DNA of 64,000 nt from DAISJI01 sp964559835 (GTDB taxonomy: Bacteria > Acidobacteriota > Terriglobia > Terriglobales > Acidobacteriaceae), in assembly GCA_964559835.1 (NCBI GenBank), contig CAZLJE010000018.1, positions 1-64,000 on the forward strand, read 5' to 3'. Within the stretch, counting starts at the first letter, position 1, and every line of letters starts with the position of its first letter. The notes below the pieces were generated by a model. That model ran no database searches. It was not told the DNA's origin and worked only from the letters and a program-made list of their open reading frames with translations. Positions 1 through 9,611 of this stretch are shown piece after piece. The position numbers and the translations under genes were made by a program.

Positions 1-848
<848 letters not shown>

Positions 849-1041
849 TCTTAACTCCTGTTGCCTGCGGGAGAAGGAGGGAAAGACACAGTGCACCCCG
901 TCCCCCTGCATCTTTATTAGATGCCGGTGTGATTACCGGGAAGCGCTTTTCTTGGCCTCTGTCCCCTGTCCATTCTAACCCCGGAGGGAATCCAGCGACT
1001 TCGGCCGGGCGGAATAAATGCGCCGTAATCCGCGATAGGGG

Positions 1042-2505
1042 CTATCCCCGAAGCCGGTGCTCCAGCTTCAGACCGACGCCGCTGCCGTTTGTCACCAGCA
1101 ACTGTTCGGGGAAAGCGAAGCCCGGGACCCAAACGATATGTTCCATCCCATCGACCTCGCCGACCACCACCGGCCAGTGCGCCCGGGCCGCGGCTGGGAC
1201 GTGGCGCGCCTGGAGCAACTCCTTTACTTTCTTGGGCTCACGCGTGTGCGCCGGCCAATAGCGGTCGCCCGGACGCCAGTTCCGAATGCGCAGGCTGCCG
1301 GTCCGGTCGGGGTCGAGCAGTTCACCCTCGAACACCCCATCGCCCGCAAAACCGGCGCGCGATGGGGACCCCGCCTCGCCGCGCTGCAGAAGGCGCGTCG
1401 CGATGACCAGGCCGGCAGCCGGAACCTCCACCTCGCCGGGCACGCTCAGCGGGAGGTCATATTGCGAAACCTGCTGATTTGGACACCTCGGCTCGAATCG
1501 GAGTTCCCGCTCGACGATGACGGCATCGTGGTCGCCTGTGAGTTCGATTCGTTTTTGGGAACGGGTGGGTGCTTGGCGGATCGCGTCGAGGATCTGCTGG
1601 ACGTGATGGAATTCCAGACGGAGGCCGCTCCGCTCCGCAACGGCGCGAATGACCCGTCGTTGCAGCGCCAGCGGCAAGGTGAGAAGTTCTTTCCCCGCGC
1701 TCCGCGCCCCGTGGCCCGCGATCCTCTCCACCTGCTCGTTCCAGTACTCCTCTTCGGCGCGCGCGATCTCCGCCGTCTCGCTCAGCACTTGCTCGATGGC
1801 GGGATTGAACTCGCGCAGCTTGGGCATTAACTCGTGCCGGACTTTGTTGCGCGCATATGCCGCGTCCTGATTGCTGGCGTCCTCGCGCCAAGCTTGGCCT
1901 TTACGCTTCAGGTAATGGCGAAGTTGCGCGCGGCGGAAGTCGAGCAGCGGGCGGATGATGGCAGCCCTCTGCTCCTCCGCGTCCTCTGCGCTGAAGGTTT
2001 TCTTCGAACCCGCTCCGAGAACCGGATGAATGCCGGAAAGTCCCCTCGTCCCCGCCCCTCGCACGAACCGCAGGACCACGGTCTCCGCCTGGTCATCCAT
2101 CGTGTGGGCGGTGGCGATCTTGGTAAGCGGCTCTGTGCTCCTCTGTGACCTCTGCGGTGAAAGAAGTTTCCAGAAGAATGAGTACCTCAACTCCCGCGCC
2201 GCCGCCTCGATGCCGCACTTGTGCTCCGCGGCGTACGCGCGCGTGTCCGCCGAATCGCAAAGGATCTCCAGGCCATGCGTTGACGCCAGTTCGCGCACGA
2301 ACTTCTCATCGTCGTCGGATTCCTGCCCTCGCAGCTTGTGATTGAAGTGGACAACGGACAGCACCACGCCGAGGGAGGCGCGGATCTCCAGCAGCAGCCG
2401 CAGCAGCGCCACCGAATCCGCGCCACCCGAGACGGCCACGCCCACACGCTCTCCCGGGCGCGTCAGGCGCAAGTGTCGGATGTGGTCGAGAAGGCGGTCC
2501 TGCAC
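1042..2505 (-). CDS. tilS: tRNA(Ile)-lysidine synthase TilS
   Basis: Puts lysine on C34 of the tRNA(Ile) with CAU anticodon so that it reads AUA. 487 residues, GTG start. The N-type ATP-pyrophosphatase P-loop SGGADS is at residues 26-31, followed by VHFNHKLRG and the IATAHTMDDQAET active-site stretch, then the REDASNQD and RNKVRHELMP motifs and a C-terminal TilS domain. It is longer than most TilS proteins. Two segments do not fit the family: one around WKLLSPQRSQRSTEPL just before IATAHT, and one around SKKTFSAEDAEEQRAA just before IIRPLLDFRR. Both are encoded by a repeat of the GCAGAGGACGCAGAGG type found in nearby spacers. They lie between conserved motifs and keep the frame, so the enzyme is probably active. 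Next gene on this strand is ftsH. Confidence 0.95.
   Translation of the reverse strand: MQDRLLDHIRHLRLTRPGERVGVAVSGGADSVALLRLLLEIRASLGVVLSVVHFNHKLRGQESDDDEKFVRELASTHGLEILCDSADTRAYAAEHKCGIEAAARELRYSFFWKLLSPQRSQRSTEPLTKIATAHTMDDQAETVVLRFVRGAGTRGLSGIHPVLGAGSKKTFSAEDAEEQRAAIIRPLLDFRRAQLRHYLKRKGQAWREDASNQDAAYARNKVRHELMPKLREFNPAIEQVLSETAEIARAEEEYWNEQVERIAGHGARSAGKELLTLPLALQRRVIRAVAERSGLRLEFHHVQQILDAIRQAPTRSQKRIELTGDHDAVIVERELRFEPRCPNQQVSQYDLPLSVPGEVEVPAAGLVIATRLLQRGEAGSPSRAGFAGDGVFEGELLDPDRTGSLRIRNWRPGDRYWPAHTREPKKVKELLQARHVPAAARAHWPVVVGEVDGMEHIVWVPGFAFPEQLLVTNGSGVGLKLEHRLRG
1962..2010 (-). repeat. In-frame repeat inside tilS (second insertion)
   Basis: On the coding strand it reads TTCAGCGCAGAGGACGCGG and continues with GAGGAGCAGAGG, a degenerate tandem of GCAGAGGA-like units. 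It encodes FSAEDAEEQR, placed between GLSGIHP and IIRPLLDF, which are normally close together in TilS. The same unit occurs at 2120-2172 and in spacers at about 41085, 53179 and 59104. Confidence 0.7.
2120..2172 (-). repeat. In-frame repeat inside tilS (first insertion)
   Basis: Coding strand reads TTCACCGCAGAGGTCACAG then AGGAGCACAGAG. It encodes part of LLSPQRSQRSTEPL, between RYSFFW and KIATAHT. It is read in a different frame from the second copy, so the shared feature is the DNA unit, not the peptide. Confidence 0.7.
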
Positions 2506-2568
2506 GAAGGAATAGTAAAGCAGGCTTCAGGGGTCAGGCTTCAAGTTTCAGGCCCTTGGCCCTGGCAC

Positions 2569-2715
2569 CTACTGGCGCAGCTCTTCGGAAGGCATGAGCG
2601 CGACGCCGGCGGTGATCAGCATGGCGGCGAACAGCGCCAGCGTAACAATGAACGGAACGTAGAAGTGGATGCCGAGCACCCACAGGACCAGCAAAACGGC
2701 AAAGATGAACCACAT
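2569..2715 (-). CDS. Small two-helix membrane protein
   Basis: 48 residues from ATG at 2715, starting MWFIFAVLLVLWVLGIHFY. Two hydrophobic stretches (about residues 2-18 and 20-40) are followed by a short tail, SEELRQ. The pattern resembles small lmo0937-type membrane proteins, but this cannot be shown by eye. A longer in-frame reading from 2817 exists, but its extra residues look non-coding. No clear Shine-Dalgarno. It sits between the propeller-like gene and tilS on the same strand. A repeat of GGCTTCAGG/GGCCCTTGG units (2521-2566) runs into its 3' end. Function unknown. Confidence 0.5.
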   Translation of the reverse strand: MWFIFAVLLVLWVLGIHFYVPFIVTLALFAAMLITAGVALMPSEELRQ

Positions 2716-2835
2716 GGTAAGGAGCCCTCGAGGACGGGTTACTACATCCTCTTTAATCCTTAGAGGGCGCCTGTTCAGAGAAGGTTGACTCAGGAGTAAA
2801 CGACTGTCAGCGGTCATTTCCCGAGCCCACGCGGT

Positions 2836-3729
2836 CTATCTGCGCGGCCAGCGTCGCATGTTTTCGGGCGCTGCTCGCGGTTCAAATTTCAGACTGGTGA
2901 AGTCGGCGATAGTAGACGCCTGTTCTAATGGTGCAAGCTCGCCAGCGACGCAACGGGCGCGGTAAAGGCATCCCCCGATTGCGAATAACAAATCCCCTTC
3001 CGGCGACCAGCCGGCCCATTCACTTCTAACGATCTTGTCGACTTCATCGCCATCACGCCGGACCGAGTGGTCGATCAGATACCACGGTCCATCTCGCTCG
3101 TGGACCCCCCAGATCGACATCTGTAACACGTATCGTTTCGGCCACTTCGGATGGGGCTTTTCCCACTGTATGGGCGGATCGAACTCCCACCATACCTTCG
3201 CGCTAAAATCGTCCTTGATGCGTGCCGGGACTGACGTCAGTTTCCACCCATCCCGCTTCAACCTTTCTGGCCATATCGGGTCGTCCTCGCCCCATCCGGG
3301 ACGATCTCCGAACTGTTTCACTCGAAGTGATCTGGGAATCGAGAAGCCGTCGGCAAGGTTCGTTTCGCCGGCACGGTGGTTGAGCGCGATCTGGTTTTTG
3401 GAAATGAAATGCCCGCCACCGCCCCACCCGTCTCCTTTCGGCCATAACGCAAGCGCGGTGAGATATGGGGGGCGACTGATTGCCGACCAGCTCATGTATG
3501 GCTTTTGCCAATTCGCGGCGAAATAGAGCAGCAGGTCGCCGTCGGGTGAGAGGTCGCATCGGCGTTCGTAGATCCGGCCCTTGAACCACTGGCCGGCTTC
3601 AAACGTGTCGTTGGACGTGTCCCACCGGATCAGCAGAACCTGTTTGCTCGGTCCTCGGCGAAACACCACACCACACGGCGCGTTCCGAGCCAGAATTGCG
3701 TACAGCCGAACTTGCGATCTTGCTGCCAT
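2836..3729 (-). CDS. Hypothetical protein, possible beta-propeller-like
   Basis: 297 residues from ATG at 3729. The start overlaps the stop of the upstream M23 peptidase by one base (TGATG), which indicates translational coupling. No family recognised. LSPDGDLLLYFAANW and WSPEGDLLFAIGGCLYRA look like single blades of a PD40/WD-type propeller, and the chain is rich in Trp and aromatic residues. No signal peptide is visible. A reading from 3978 is possible, but its first 83 residues lie wholly inside the peptidase gene and are Arg-rich, which is typical of a false frame. Confidence 0.7.
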   Translation of the reverse strand: MAARSQVRLYAILARNAPCGVVFRRGPSKQVLLIRWDTSNDTFEAGQWFKGRIYERRCDLSPDGDLLLYFAANWQKPYMSWSAISRPPYLTALALWPKGDGWGGGGHFISKNQIALNHRAGETNLADGFSIPRSLRVKQFGDRPGWGEDDPIWPERLKRDGWKLTSVPARIKDDFSAKVWWEFDPPIQWEKPHPKWPKRYVLQMSIWGVHERDGPWYLIDHSVRRDGDEVDKIVRSEWAGWSPEGDLLFAIGGCLYRARCVAGELAPLEQASTIADFTSLKFEPRAAPENMRRWPRR

Positions 3730-5045
3730 CACTGTCCCAGAGGCACCCTCTTCGCGACGTGGTCCTGGATCCAGTGCGCGTCCCACCACTCGCGCGGATC
3801 GATCTGCACGCCGTCCAACTGCATGGCGAAGTGGATGTGGTCGCCGCCGGCGAGGCCGGTCATGCCGCTCTTGCCCATGACCTGACCCTTCTTCACCATG
3901 TCGCCCTCGTGTACCGCGATCTCGCTCATGTGACCGTAGATCGACTGCAAGCCGTACCCGTGATCGACCACGACGCAATTGCCATAAATGCCTAGCGGCG
4001 CAGCGTAGATCACGCGGCCGTCGTTGGTCGCCTGGACGCCGACGTGCTGCGTCACGGCGAGGTCGTAGCCGAGGTGCACCGCGTCATCGATCTTCTTGCC
4101 CTGGTAGAAGTAATTGCGCAGGTCCGCATAATTCGATTCAACGGTCGAATTCGGCTGCTGCTGGAACGCCTGCGTCCACAGGAATTTCGGTTCGGTCTTC
4201 GTGCGCAGGTCGGATAGCAGTTTGTTGTTCGCCTGGCGCATCTCGTGGTTGATCTTGACGAACCGCGCAACCAGATCGCCCGAGCCGTTCGGGTCCAGCT
4301 CGTTCACGACTTTCTGGAGGAACTTGTCGTCGATGTTCAAATCGCGCACGCGATACTTTGGCTGCTCCTTTTTCGGAAACACGACCACCATGGGCGCGGT
4401 GACCATCGTCCCAGCCGCATCGGTCGCGTACACGGTGGGCGAGACACCCTCCGGGGTGTCCCATGGATACGCGAAGACCGAGAACACCCCCGGCTTTCCG
4501 TCCGGCATCGGCCAACTGCGGAAGCGGTAATTGCCGACCGCGACACCCGTGTCGGTCGCATAGCCCGAGACGCTCATGCTGACCACGTCCGCCATGCCGC
4601 GATAAAGATAATGTTGGTCGGAATCGGCCGACACCGACGGCGGCCGCGTGACCACAACGACCTCCTTCGCGACGCGCGCCGAGGTGGCGCGAAAATCATT
4701 CGATGTCGCCTCGACCACGATCTGCGCCTTGCCGTCGGTGAGCTGCGGGACGTTTTGCGTACCCGCCGTTACCGTCCACGTCGAATCCGGGACGTGCCGC
4801 GGCCAGCGCCAGCGGTGCGTCTCCTCTTTCTGCTCGCCAAGGGGATAGCTCTTGCCGTTCTGTTCCAGGTACGCCTTGATTTCCCGTACGCCGTGTGGCG
4901 CGGTGATGCGCACTGCAACCGGCGTGGCACGGCCGATCGCCGTCAGTGATTGAGGAAGCTGCACCGCAGGCGCAGTCGAAGTTACGAAGAGGACGATGGG
5001 ACAAATCAGGAGGAAGAGAATGATCAGGATCGCAAGAACACGCAT
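3729..5045 (-). CDS. M23 family metallopeptidase (LytM/peptidoglycan hydrolase)
   Basis: 438 residues. An N-terminal hydrophobic helix (about residues 4-24) serves as anchor or signal peptide, so the protein acts in the periplasm. A beta-rich middle with VAVRITAPHGVREIKAYLEQ-type segments looks immunoglobulin-like. The C-terminal LytM domain has the complete zinc site: HLGYD (His324, Asp328), then YGHM, then HIH (His403, His405). Expected role is cleavage of peptide cross-links in peptidoglycan, or activation of an amidase. ATG start. It lies 94 bases after the GH2 gene and is coupled by TGATG to the next gene, so the two products may work together. Confidence 0.92.
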   Translation of the reverse strand: MRVLAILIILFLLICPIVLFVTSTAPAVQLPQSLTAIGRATPVAVRITAPHGVREIKAYLEQNGKSYPLGEQKEETHRWRWPRHVPDSTWTVTAGTQNVPQLTDGKAQIVVEATSNDFRATSARVAKEVVVVTRPPSVSADSDQHYLYRGMADVVSMSVSGYATDTGVAVGNYRFRSWPMPDGKPGVFSVFAYPWDTPEGVSPTVYATDAAGTMVTAPMVVVFPKKEQPKYRVRDLNIDDKFLQKVVNELDPNGSGDLVARFVKINHEMRQANNKLLSDLRTKTEPKFLWTQAFQQQPNSTVESNYADLRNYFYQGKKIDDAVHLGYDLAVTQHVGVQATNDGRVIYAAPLGIYGNCVVVDHGYGLQSIYGHMSEIAVHEGDMVKKGQVMGKSGMTGLAGGDHIHFAMQLDGVQIDPREWWDAHWIQDHVAKRVPLGQ

Positions 5046-5139
5046 GACCCATCGAGGCTAGCACAGCACGCGCCAGCTGCTGCTCGGCGTTTTGTCGCAT
5101 AACTTGGTTCCCACTTCACGTAGGCGCGTCTCGGGTTGA

Positions 5140-7209
5140 TCAGGGCTGCTGACTACGAAAGTTCCACGTGGCTTGATCTCGCACGGTGCGTCCCTTGCAA
5201 TCGGCGGAGGCCTGTACGTGGTTCTCGCCGGGCTGCAGCGAAACGTGGTCCCAGCGGAAGACGTGCAGGTCATTCGGGGCAGAAGCGGGATAGGCCTTTC
5301 CGTTCACGGTCAACGTGACAGATTCGCAGTTGGAGAAAATCTTGACCGGAGTGTCGGCCACCTTGCGTTCGACGTCGCGCCGGCTGGTTATGTAAACCAT
5401 CGGAGTGTCGGTCCAGTTCGCCTGGTAGAAGAAGTAGGCGTCCTTGCGAACGGAGCGGTCGCGTGTGACCAGACCCTTGTCGTTGACCCCGAATGTATCG
5501 CCTTCCTTGCGGCCGGCACTGGCGAAATCGAACATGTTCCACACAAACGAGCCCAGCACGAATGGGCGCTTGTGGATCTCGCGGTAATTCTCCTCGTGGA
5601 CGATCGTCTGCCACTCCTCGGGATGTGAGTTGTTGGGAGCGCGTCCGGTGCGGCCGGTGAAATCCTGCTGGTGCTGGTGAATGCTCGCGCCGGCGCCGTA
5701 CTCGCTGACAATGATCCCCCGCGAACCGTAGGCTGCGTTCCATCGATCAAGAATCGGGCCCATGGACGCGGGCGTCTCGATATACCAACCGGGGTAAACA
5801 TTGAGCGCGAGCAGATCGTTCAGCTCTCCGACCGAGTGCAGCTTCTCGATGCCGTCGATGCTCAGCGCGCCGGTCAAAGGACGCGTCGGGTCCTCCTGCT
5901 TGGCAAGCTCCTTCAATTGCGCAACGACGAGCGCGGGATCGGCGGTGTTCGACGGATTGGGCTCGTTGTAGAGGCTCCACATGAAGATCGACGGATGATT
6001 CACGTTCTGCCGGATGAGCTCCGTGAGCTGCTGGCGGGCATTTTCGCGGAACGCGTCGGTATCGCGCACCCAGTCCACCAGGGGGACCTCCGCCCAGACG
6101 ATCAGCCCGTTACGGTCGGCGAGATCGTACATGTACTGATCATGCTGGTAATGGGCGAGACGCACGGCATTGACGCCCATTTCGCGCATGAGGCGCATGT
6201 CGGTGTCCTGCTCTTTTTGCCCAGTGCCCCAGCCGACACCGGCCCAATCCTGGTGCCGGCAAACTCCGTGCAGTTCCAGCCGCTTGCCATTCAGCAGCAA
6301 GCCGATCTGTGGATCGAAACGGAAATACCGCAAACCCAGGGGCTGCTCGATGGCGTCGATGACCTTGCCGCGCTCGGCGAGTTCAACGCGCACCGAATAG
6401 AGATATGGGTCCGCGGTCCCATTCCAAAGGTGCGGATTGGAGATGGTCAGTCGCTGCGTGGATGGCCGCGTTTCGCCCGGCGCAACGTTGATCTGCTCGC
6501 GGACAGCCTTTACCGCAGCGCCGCGCGCATCCCGCACCGTGACACGGACCTCAAACGCTCGCGCTGACGGCTCGGCGTTTGAGATCTCCGTCGTGACCTC
6601 CACATCGGCCGACGAATCGGAAACTTTCTCTTGCCGGATGAAAACGCCGGGCGAGCCATGGTCGAGCGGCGTAATGTCCGCCGGCCCGGTCACAAGTAGC
6701 GACACGGAGCGGTACAGGCCGCCGAAGACGGTGAAGTCGCCTCCGAGGGGTATGACGTCTTCACGGCGTGAATTGTCCACCCGGACGGCGAGCACGTTCG
6801 AAGATCCGAGCCGCAGCTGCGGCGTCAACTCCAAGCAGAAGGCCGCGAACCCGCCGCGATGCTCCCCGATGGCAACGCCATTCAGGTAAACTTGCGCGAC
6901 CAGGCTGGCGGCGCCGAAGCGTACGAACACGCGACGGCCGCGCCACTGCTGCGGAGCATGGAAAGCTTTCCGATACCACGCCGGCCCGCGGTAGTAGCCT
7001 GCTTGCGGCGGGTCGGTGTCGTTGTCGAACGTATGCGGCAGCGAGACCGAGGTCCAATCGTGGTCGTCAAATTCCGTCGAGGGACCATTCGCGACATCGC
7101 CGCGATGGAATCTCCAACCCTGGTCGAAGGCAACGACCTGCCGAGTCGCCGCCAGGCATACCGGCGTTAACAGACACAGCACCAATGTGAGGGGCCACAG
7201 TTTCCGCAT
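5140..7209 (-). CDS. Glycoside hydrolase family 2 (beta-galactosidase/glucuronidase-like), exported
   Basis: 689 residues from ATG at 7209 (a TTG three codons upstream is the alternative). The signal peptide (RKLWPLTLVLCLLTPVCLA) ends near ATRQ. A jelly-roll sugar-binding domain (GWRFHRGD, WYRKAFHAP, GVAIGEHRGGF), an Ig-like domain and a TIM barrel follow. Acid/base Glu is in SLYNEP (about residue 416) and the nucleophile in VSEYGAG (about residue 503). A C-terminal beta domain follows. The substrate cannot be read from sequence. It lies 56 bases downstream of a GH144-type gene, so a beta-glucan side activity is as plausible as galactosidase. Confidence 0.93.
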   Translation of the reverse strand: MRKLWPLTLVLCLLTPVCLAATRQVVAFDQGWRFHRGDVANGPSTEFDDHDWTSVSLPHTFDNDTDPPQAGYYRGPAWYRKAFHAPQQWRGRRVFVRFGAASLVAQVYLNGVAIGEHRGGFAAFCLELTPQLRLGSSNVLAVRVDNSRREDVIPLGGDFTVFGGLYRSVSLLVTGPADITPLDHGSPGVFIRQEKVSDSSADVEVTTEISNAEPSARAFEVRVTVRDARGAAVKAVREQINVAPGETRPSTQRLTISNPHLWNGTADPYLYSVRVELAERGKVIDAIEQPLGLRYFRFDPQIGLLLNGKRLELHGVCRHQDWAGVGWGTGQKEQDTDMRLMREMGVNAVRLAHYQHDQYMYDLADRNGLIVWAEVPLVDWVRDTDAFRENARQQLTELIRQNVNHPSIFMWSLYNEPNPSNTADPALVVAQLKELAKQEDPTRPLTGALSIDGIEKLHSVGELNDLLALNVYPGWYIETPASMGPILDRWNAAYGSRGIIVSEYGAGASIHQHQQDFTGRTGRAPNNSHPEEWQTIVHEENYREIHKRPFVLGSFVWNMFDFASAGRKEGDTFGVNDKGLVTRDRSVRKDAYFFYQANWTDTPMVYITSRRDVERKVADTPVKIFSNCESVTLTVNGKAYPASAPNDLHVFRWDHVSLQPGENHVQASADCKGRTVRDQATWNFRSQQP

Positions 7210-7265
7210 AAGTTTCAAAGACGTGTGCCCACCCTAGCAAAAGCAGCTACGGTGGGCTACCCGCG

Positions 7266-9440
7266 CTACTGCTTCTGCCCGCGAATCGTATCGAGCTGTT
7301 GCAGCATGTTCTGGATCTCGGGGTTTCGCATGAAATTTTTCCAGACCAGCCCGGTCCGGCCGTTCTCGATCATGACGACGATCGGCGCCTGGTCCAGTCC
7401 CATGAAGATGGACGAGACCCAATGCTGGTCGTCGTTGAAGGCATCGCGGAAACCGTATTCGCCCCAGAGTTCCGCGCCGCGATCGCGATAGAAGTGCTTC
7501 AGCGCCGCCATCGATGCTTCCGGCGTGTACGGATACGACGCAAGCGCGCCGGTCGGGGTGATGGTGCCGTTGTCGTCGCGGTCTCTTGGCTGGTGCGCTT
7601 TGTAACCGAACGGATCGTCGCTCGCGGTCAAGCCCCACTCGTCCGGGGAGTATCCGGCGTGCTTCCCGGGATTGGCGATGCAGTAGTCGAGGTTGATCTT
7701 CGCCTGGTTGCGATTGTTTTCGAAATAGTTCGTGTAGCGGTCGGTAAGCGCGTGCGGGTCGAAGCCCATGTAGGAATAGTGGGTAAAGAAGAGCGGGCCG
7801 CCCGGCCCGACGCCCACATCCAGCTTGGTGCCGAAGTACGTGTTGGCATTGAGGTAGTGACTGCCCTGCGCCGTCCCTCCCCAATTGCTGCGGTAGCGTG
7901 CGGCCGCGTCCGACTGCCCGGCCCAACCGGTGTAGTACAGGTCGGCCGGTATCGGGTGGGTTGGCGACGCAATTCCCAGCAGGTACGTGATCATCGTTTC
8001 GTTCCACCCGGTCAGACGATGATGGATGTGCCAGGTGTAATCGGGCGACCAGTGCCAGTACAGCGCATCGCTGTCGGCGCTCACGCGGTACCAATCCCAC
8101 TCCACGCCGTTCCAGAGGGCGGTGATCCGCTTCACCAGGTCGGGTTGATCGTTGAAGTACTGCCGCGCCGCGAGCAGGCCTTCCATCAGGAATGACGTTT
8201 CGACGAGGTCGCCGCCATCGTCGTACATGCCGAACAACGGGATGCTCTGCGCGGTATATCCGTTGAGGAAGTGCGCCCATGCGCCGTGATAACGGGGCGC
8301 CTTCTCGAGGAAGGTGACGATCTTGGTGAGGCGCTCCGCTCCCTGCTGCCGTGTGATGAATCCACGATCTACGCCCACCACCAGCGACATGATGCCGAAC
8401 CCGCTGGCGCCGAGCGCAACAATGCGGTCATCGCCCGGAATGTTTTCCAGCGCCATGCCCGCGTTCGGGTGCGCGCCCTCCCAGTAATACCGGAAGCAGG
8501 CCTCCTCCACCATGGTCAGCAATTCATCGTCCGTCATTACGCGGGTGGACGCCGACGTCGGCGCCGAAAGCGGAGAAGAATGGTATGCGTGATCGACGGC
8601 CGCAACTCTGTAATAGGCCTTTACATCCGATCGGCCGACAAAGTCGGCGTAGCGATTGATCCCGGGGACCTGGATCCCGATCGGCTGATAGTCCTTTCCA
8701 TCGGAGGAACGGAAAATGATGTAGTGCTGGAGACTCTCATTGGGGCGGGCGCCCCACGAGATATCGATGTGCCGGTCGTAACCTTTCGCCTGCACATTCT
8801 TCGGCGCGGCTTCCTGCGCTGCGCTCGTCGAAGCAAAATCGATCTTGACGTCGTCGATGATCAGCGCGTGCGGCGCTCCATCGGTCGCATTCTGGATGAA
8901 GGTCATGCTGTCCAGGCGCTTGGGATCGAAGCCGCGCAGCGCGTAAGGTGCAAAGTTGCGCAACGGGATCCGCACCTGCACCCACTTCGCCTGCGGAACG
9001 CCGGCGATGAACGAACCCATTTTCACCGGGACCGAGAAGCCGCGCGAAGCGTCGCTGAGTTGGATGAGCGGCAGGTCCGAGGCGCGGACCGGCTGTTCCG
9101 CATAGACCCAGAACATCAGCGTGTCGCCCAGGTACTGGGGAGCAAGATTGCGGACGCCGGGGCGCTGTATCTGCGCCGACCACCCGCCATTCGGGTTCGA
9201 CTGCCACTGCAACCGCAACGCGTTCGGCGGAGTGTGGAATATCTTCGTTTCGACCGGCAACCGGCCATTGACCGTCAACAGCGTGCTTGTGTTCTCCGCT
9301 TGTGCCCTGCCATAAAAATACTGATCGCGGGTCAGGCTGTTATCGAAGAGTACGTGGGAGTAATAAATGGTCGGGGTCTGCGCGGCGGCGGGGAATGCGG
9401 TGAATGACGTGAACAGCACGGCAAGGACTACTGCTCTCAT
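7266..9440 (-). CDS. Secreted glucoamylase-like protein (GH144-type)
   Basis: 724 residues from ATG at 9440 (TTG at 9452 possible), with a signal peptide ending near AAAQ. Order: a carbohydrate-binding-like beta-sandwich with KIDFASTSA at its end (to about 200), an Fn3-like domain (KNVQAKGYDRHIDISWG ... YYRVAAVDH, about 204-300), then an (alpha/alpha)6 domain typical of the glucoamylase-like family (MVEEACFRYYWEGAHPNAGM, GFGIMSLVVGVDRGF, NGYTAQSIPLFGMYDDGGDL, FFTHYSYMGFDPHALTDRY). Family members of known activity are endo-beta-1,2-glucanases (GH144); older annotation says glucoamylase. First gene of a minus-strand run that continues into the GH2 gene. Confidence 0.85.
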   Translation of the reverse strand: MRAVVLAVLFTSFTAFPAAAQTPTIYYSHVLFDNSLTRDQYFYGRAQAENTSTLLTVNGRLPVETKIFHTPPNALRLQWQSNPNGGWSAQIQRPGVRNLAPQYLGDTLMFWVYAEQPVRASDLPLIQLSDASRGFSVPVKMGSFIAGVPQAKWVQVRIPLRNFAPYALRGFDPKRLDSMTFIQNATDGAPHALIIDDVKIDFASTSAAQEAAPKNVQAKGYDRHIDISWGARPNESLQHYIIFRSSDGKDYQPIGIQVPGINRYADFVGRSDVKAYYRVAAVDHAYHSSPLSAPTSASTRVMTDDELLTMVEEACFRYYWEGAHPNAGMALENIPGDDRIVALGASGFGIMSLVVGVDRGFITRQQGAERLTKIVTFLEKAPRYHGAWAHFLNGYTAQSIPLFGMYDDGGDLVETSFLMEGLLAARQYFNDQPDLVKRITALWNGVEWDWYRVSADSDALYWHWSPDYTWHIHHRLTGWNETMITYLLGIASPTHPIPADLYYTGWAGQSDAAARYRSNWGGTAQGSHYLNANTYFGTKLDVGVGPGGPLFFTHYSYMGFDPHALTDRYTNYFENNRNQAKINLDYCIANPGKHAGYSPDEWGLTASDDPFGYKAHQPRDRDDNGTITPTGALASYPYTPEASMAALKHFYRDRGAELWGEYGFRDAFNDDQHWVSSIFMGLDQAPIVVMIENGRTGLVWKNFMRNPEIQNMLQQLDTIRGQKQ

Positions 9441-9484
9441 TTTCCGGCTCAACTCAGTTTCTCCATCCAGAAAAAAGGAATGTC

Positions 9485-9499
9485 ACTGTTTATAACAGT
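9485..9499. promoter_or_regulatory. Perfect 6-3-6 palindrome, candidate operator
   Basis: ACTGTT-TAT-AACAGT, an exact inverted repeat in the divergent spacer, 45 bases upstream of the GH144-type start and 113 bases upstream of the histidine kinase start. Its size suits a dimeric repressor (LacI or GntR type), which would fit control of sugar-degradation genes. No regulator gene is next to it. Confidence 0.35.
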
Positions 9500-9611
9500 T
9501 TTGCCGCCTGATTGGCTGCTGGCTCCTCTTGCGACGGCAAGTCGCGGCGGTGATTGGCGATGTTAAGATTTTGTGCACCGAGAGCAATTCTCGGCATCGC
9601 AGGAATGACGT

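Noticed and set aside
8271..9407. 378-codon open frame antisense to the GH144-type gene
   Set aside because: The real gene on the minus strand has a signal peptide and family motifs; the antisense product shows no domain.
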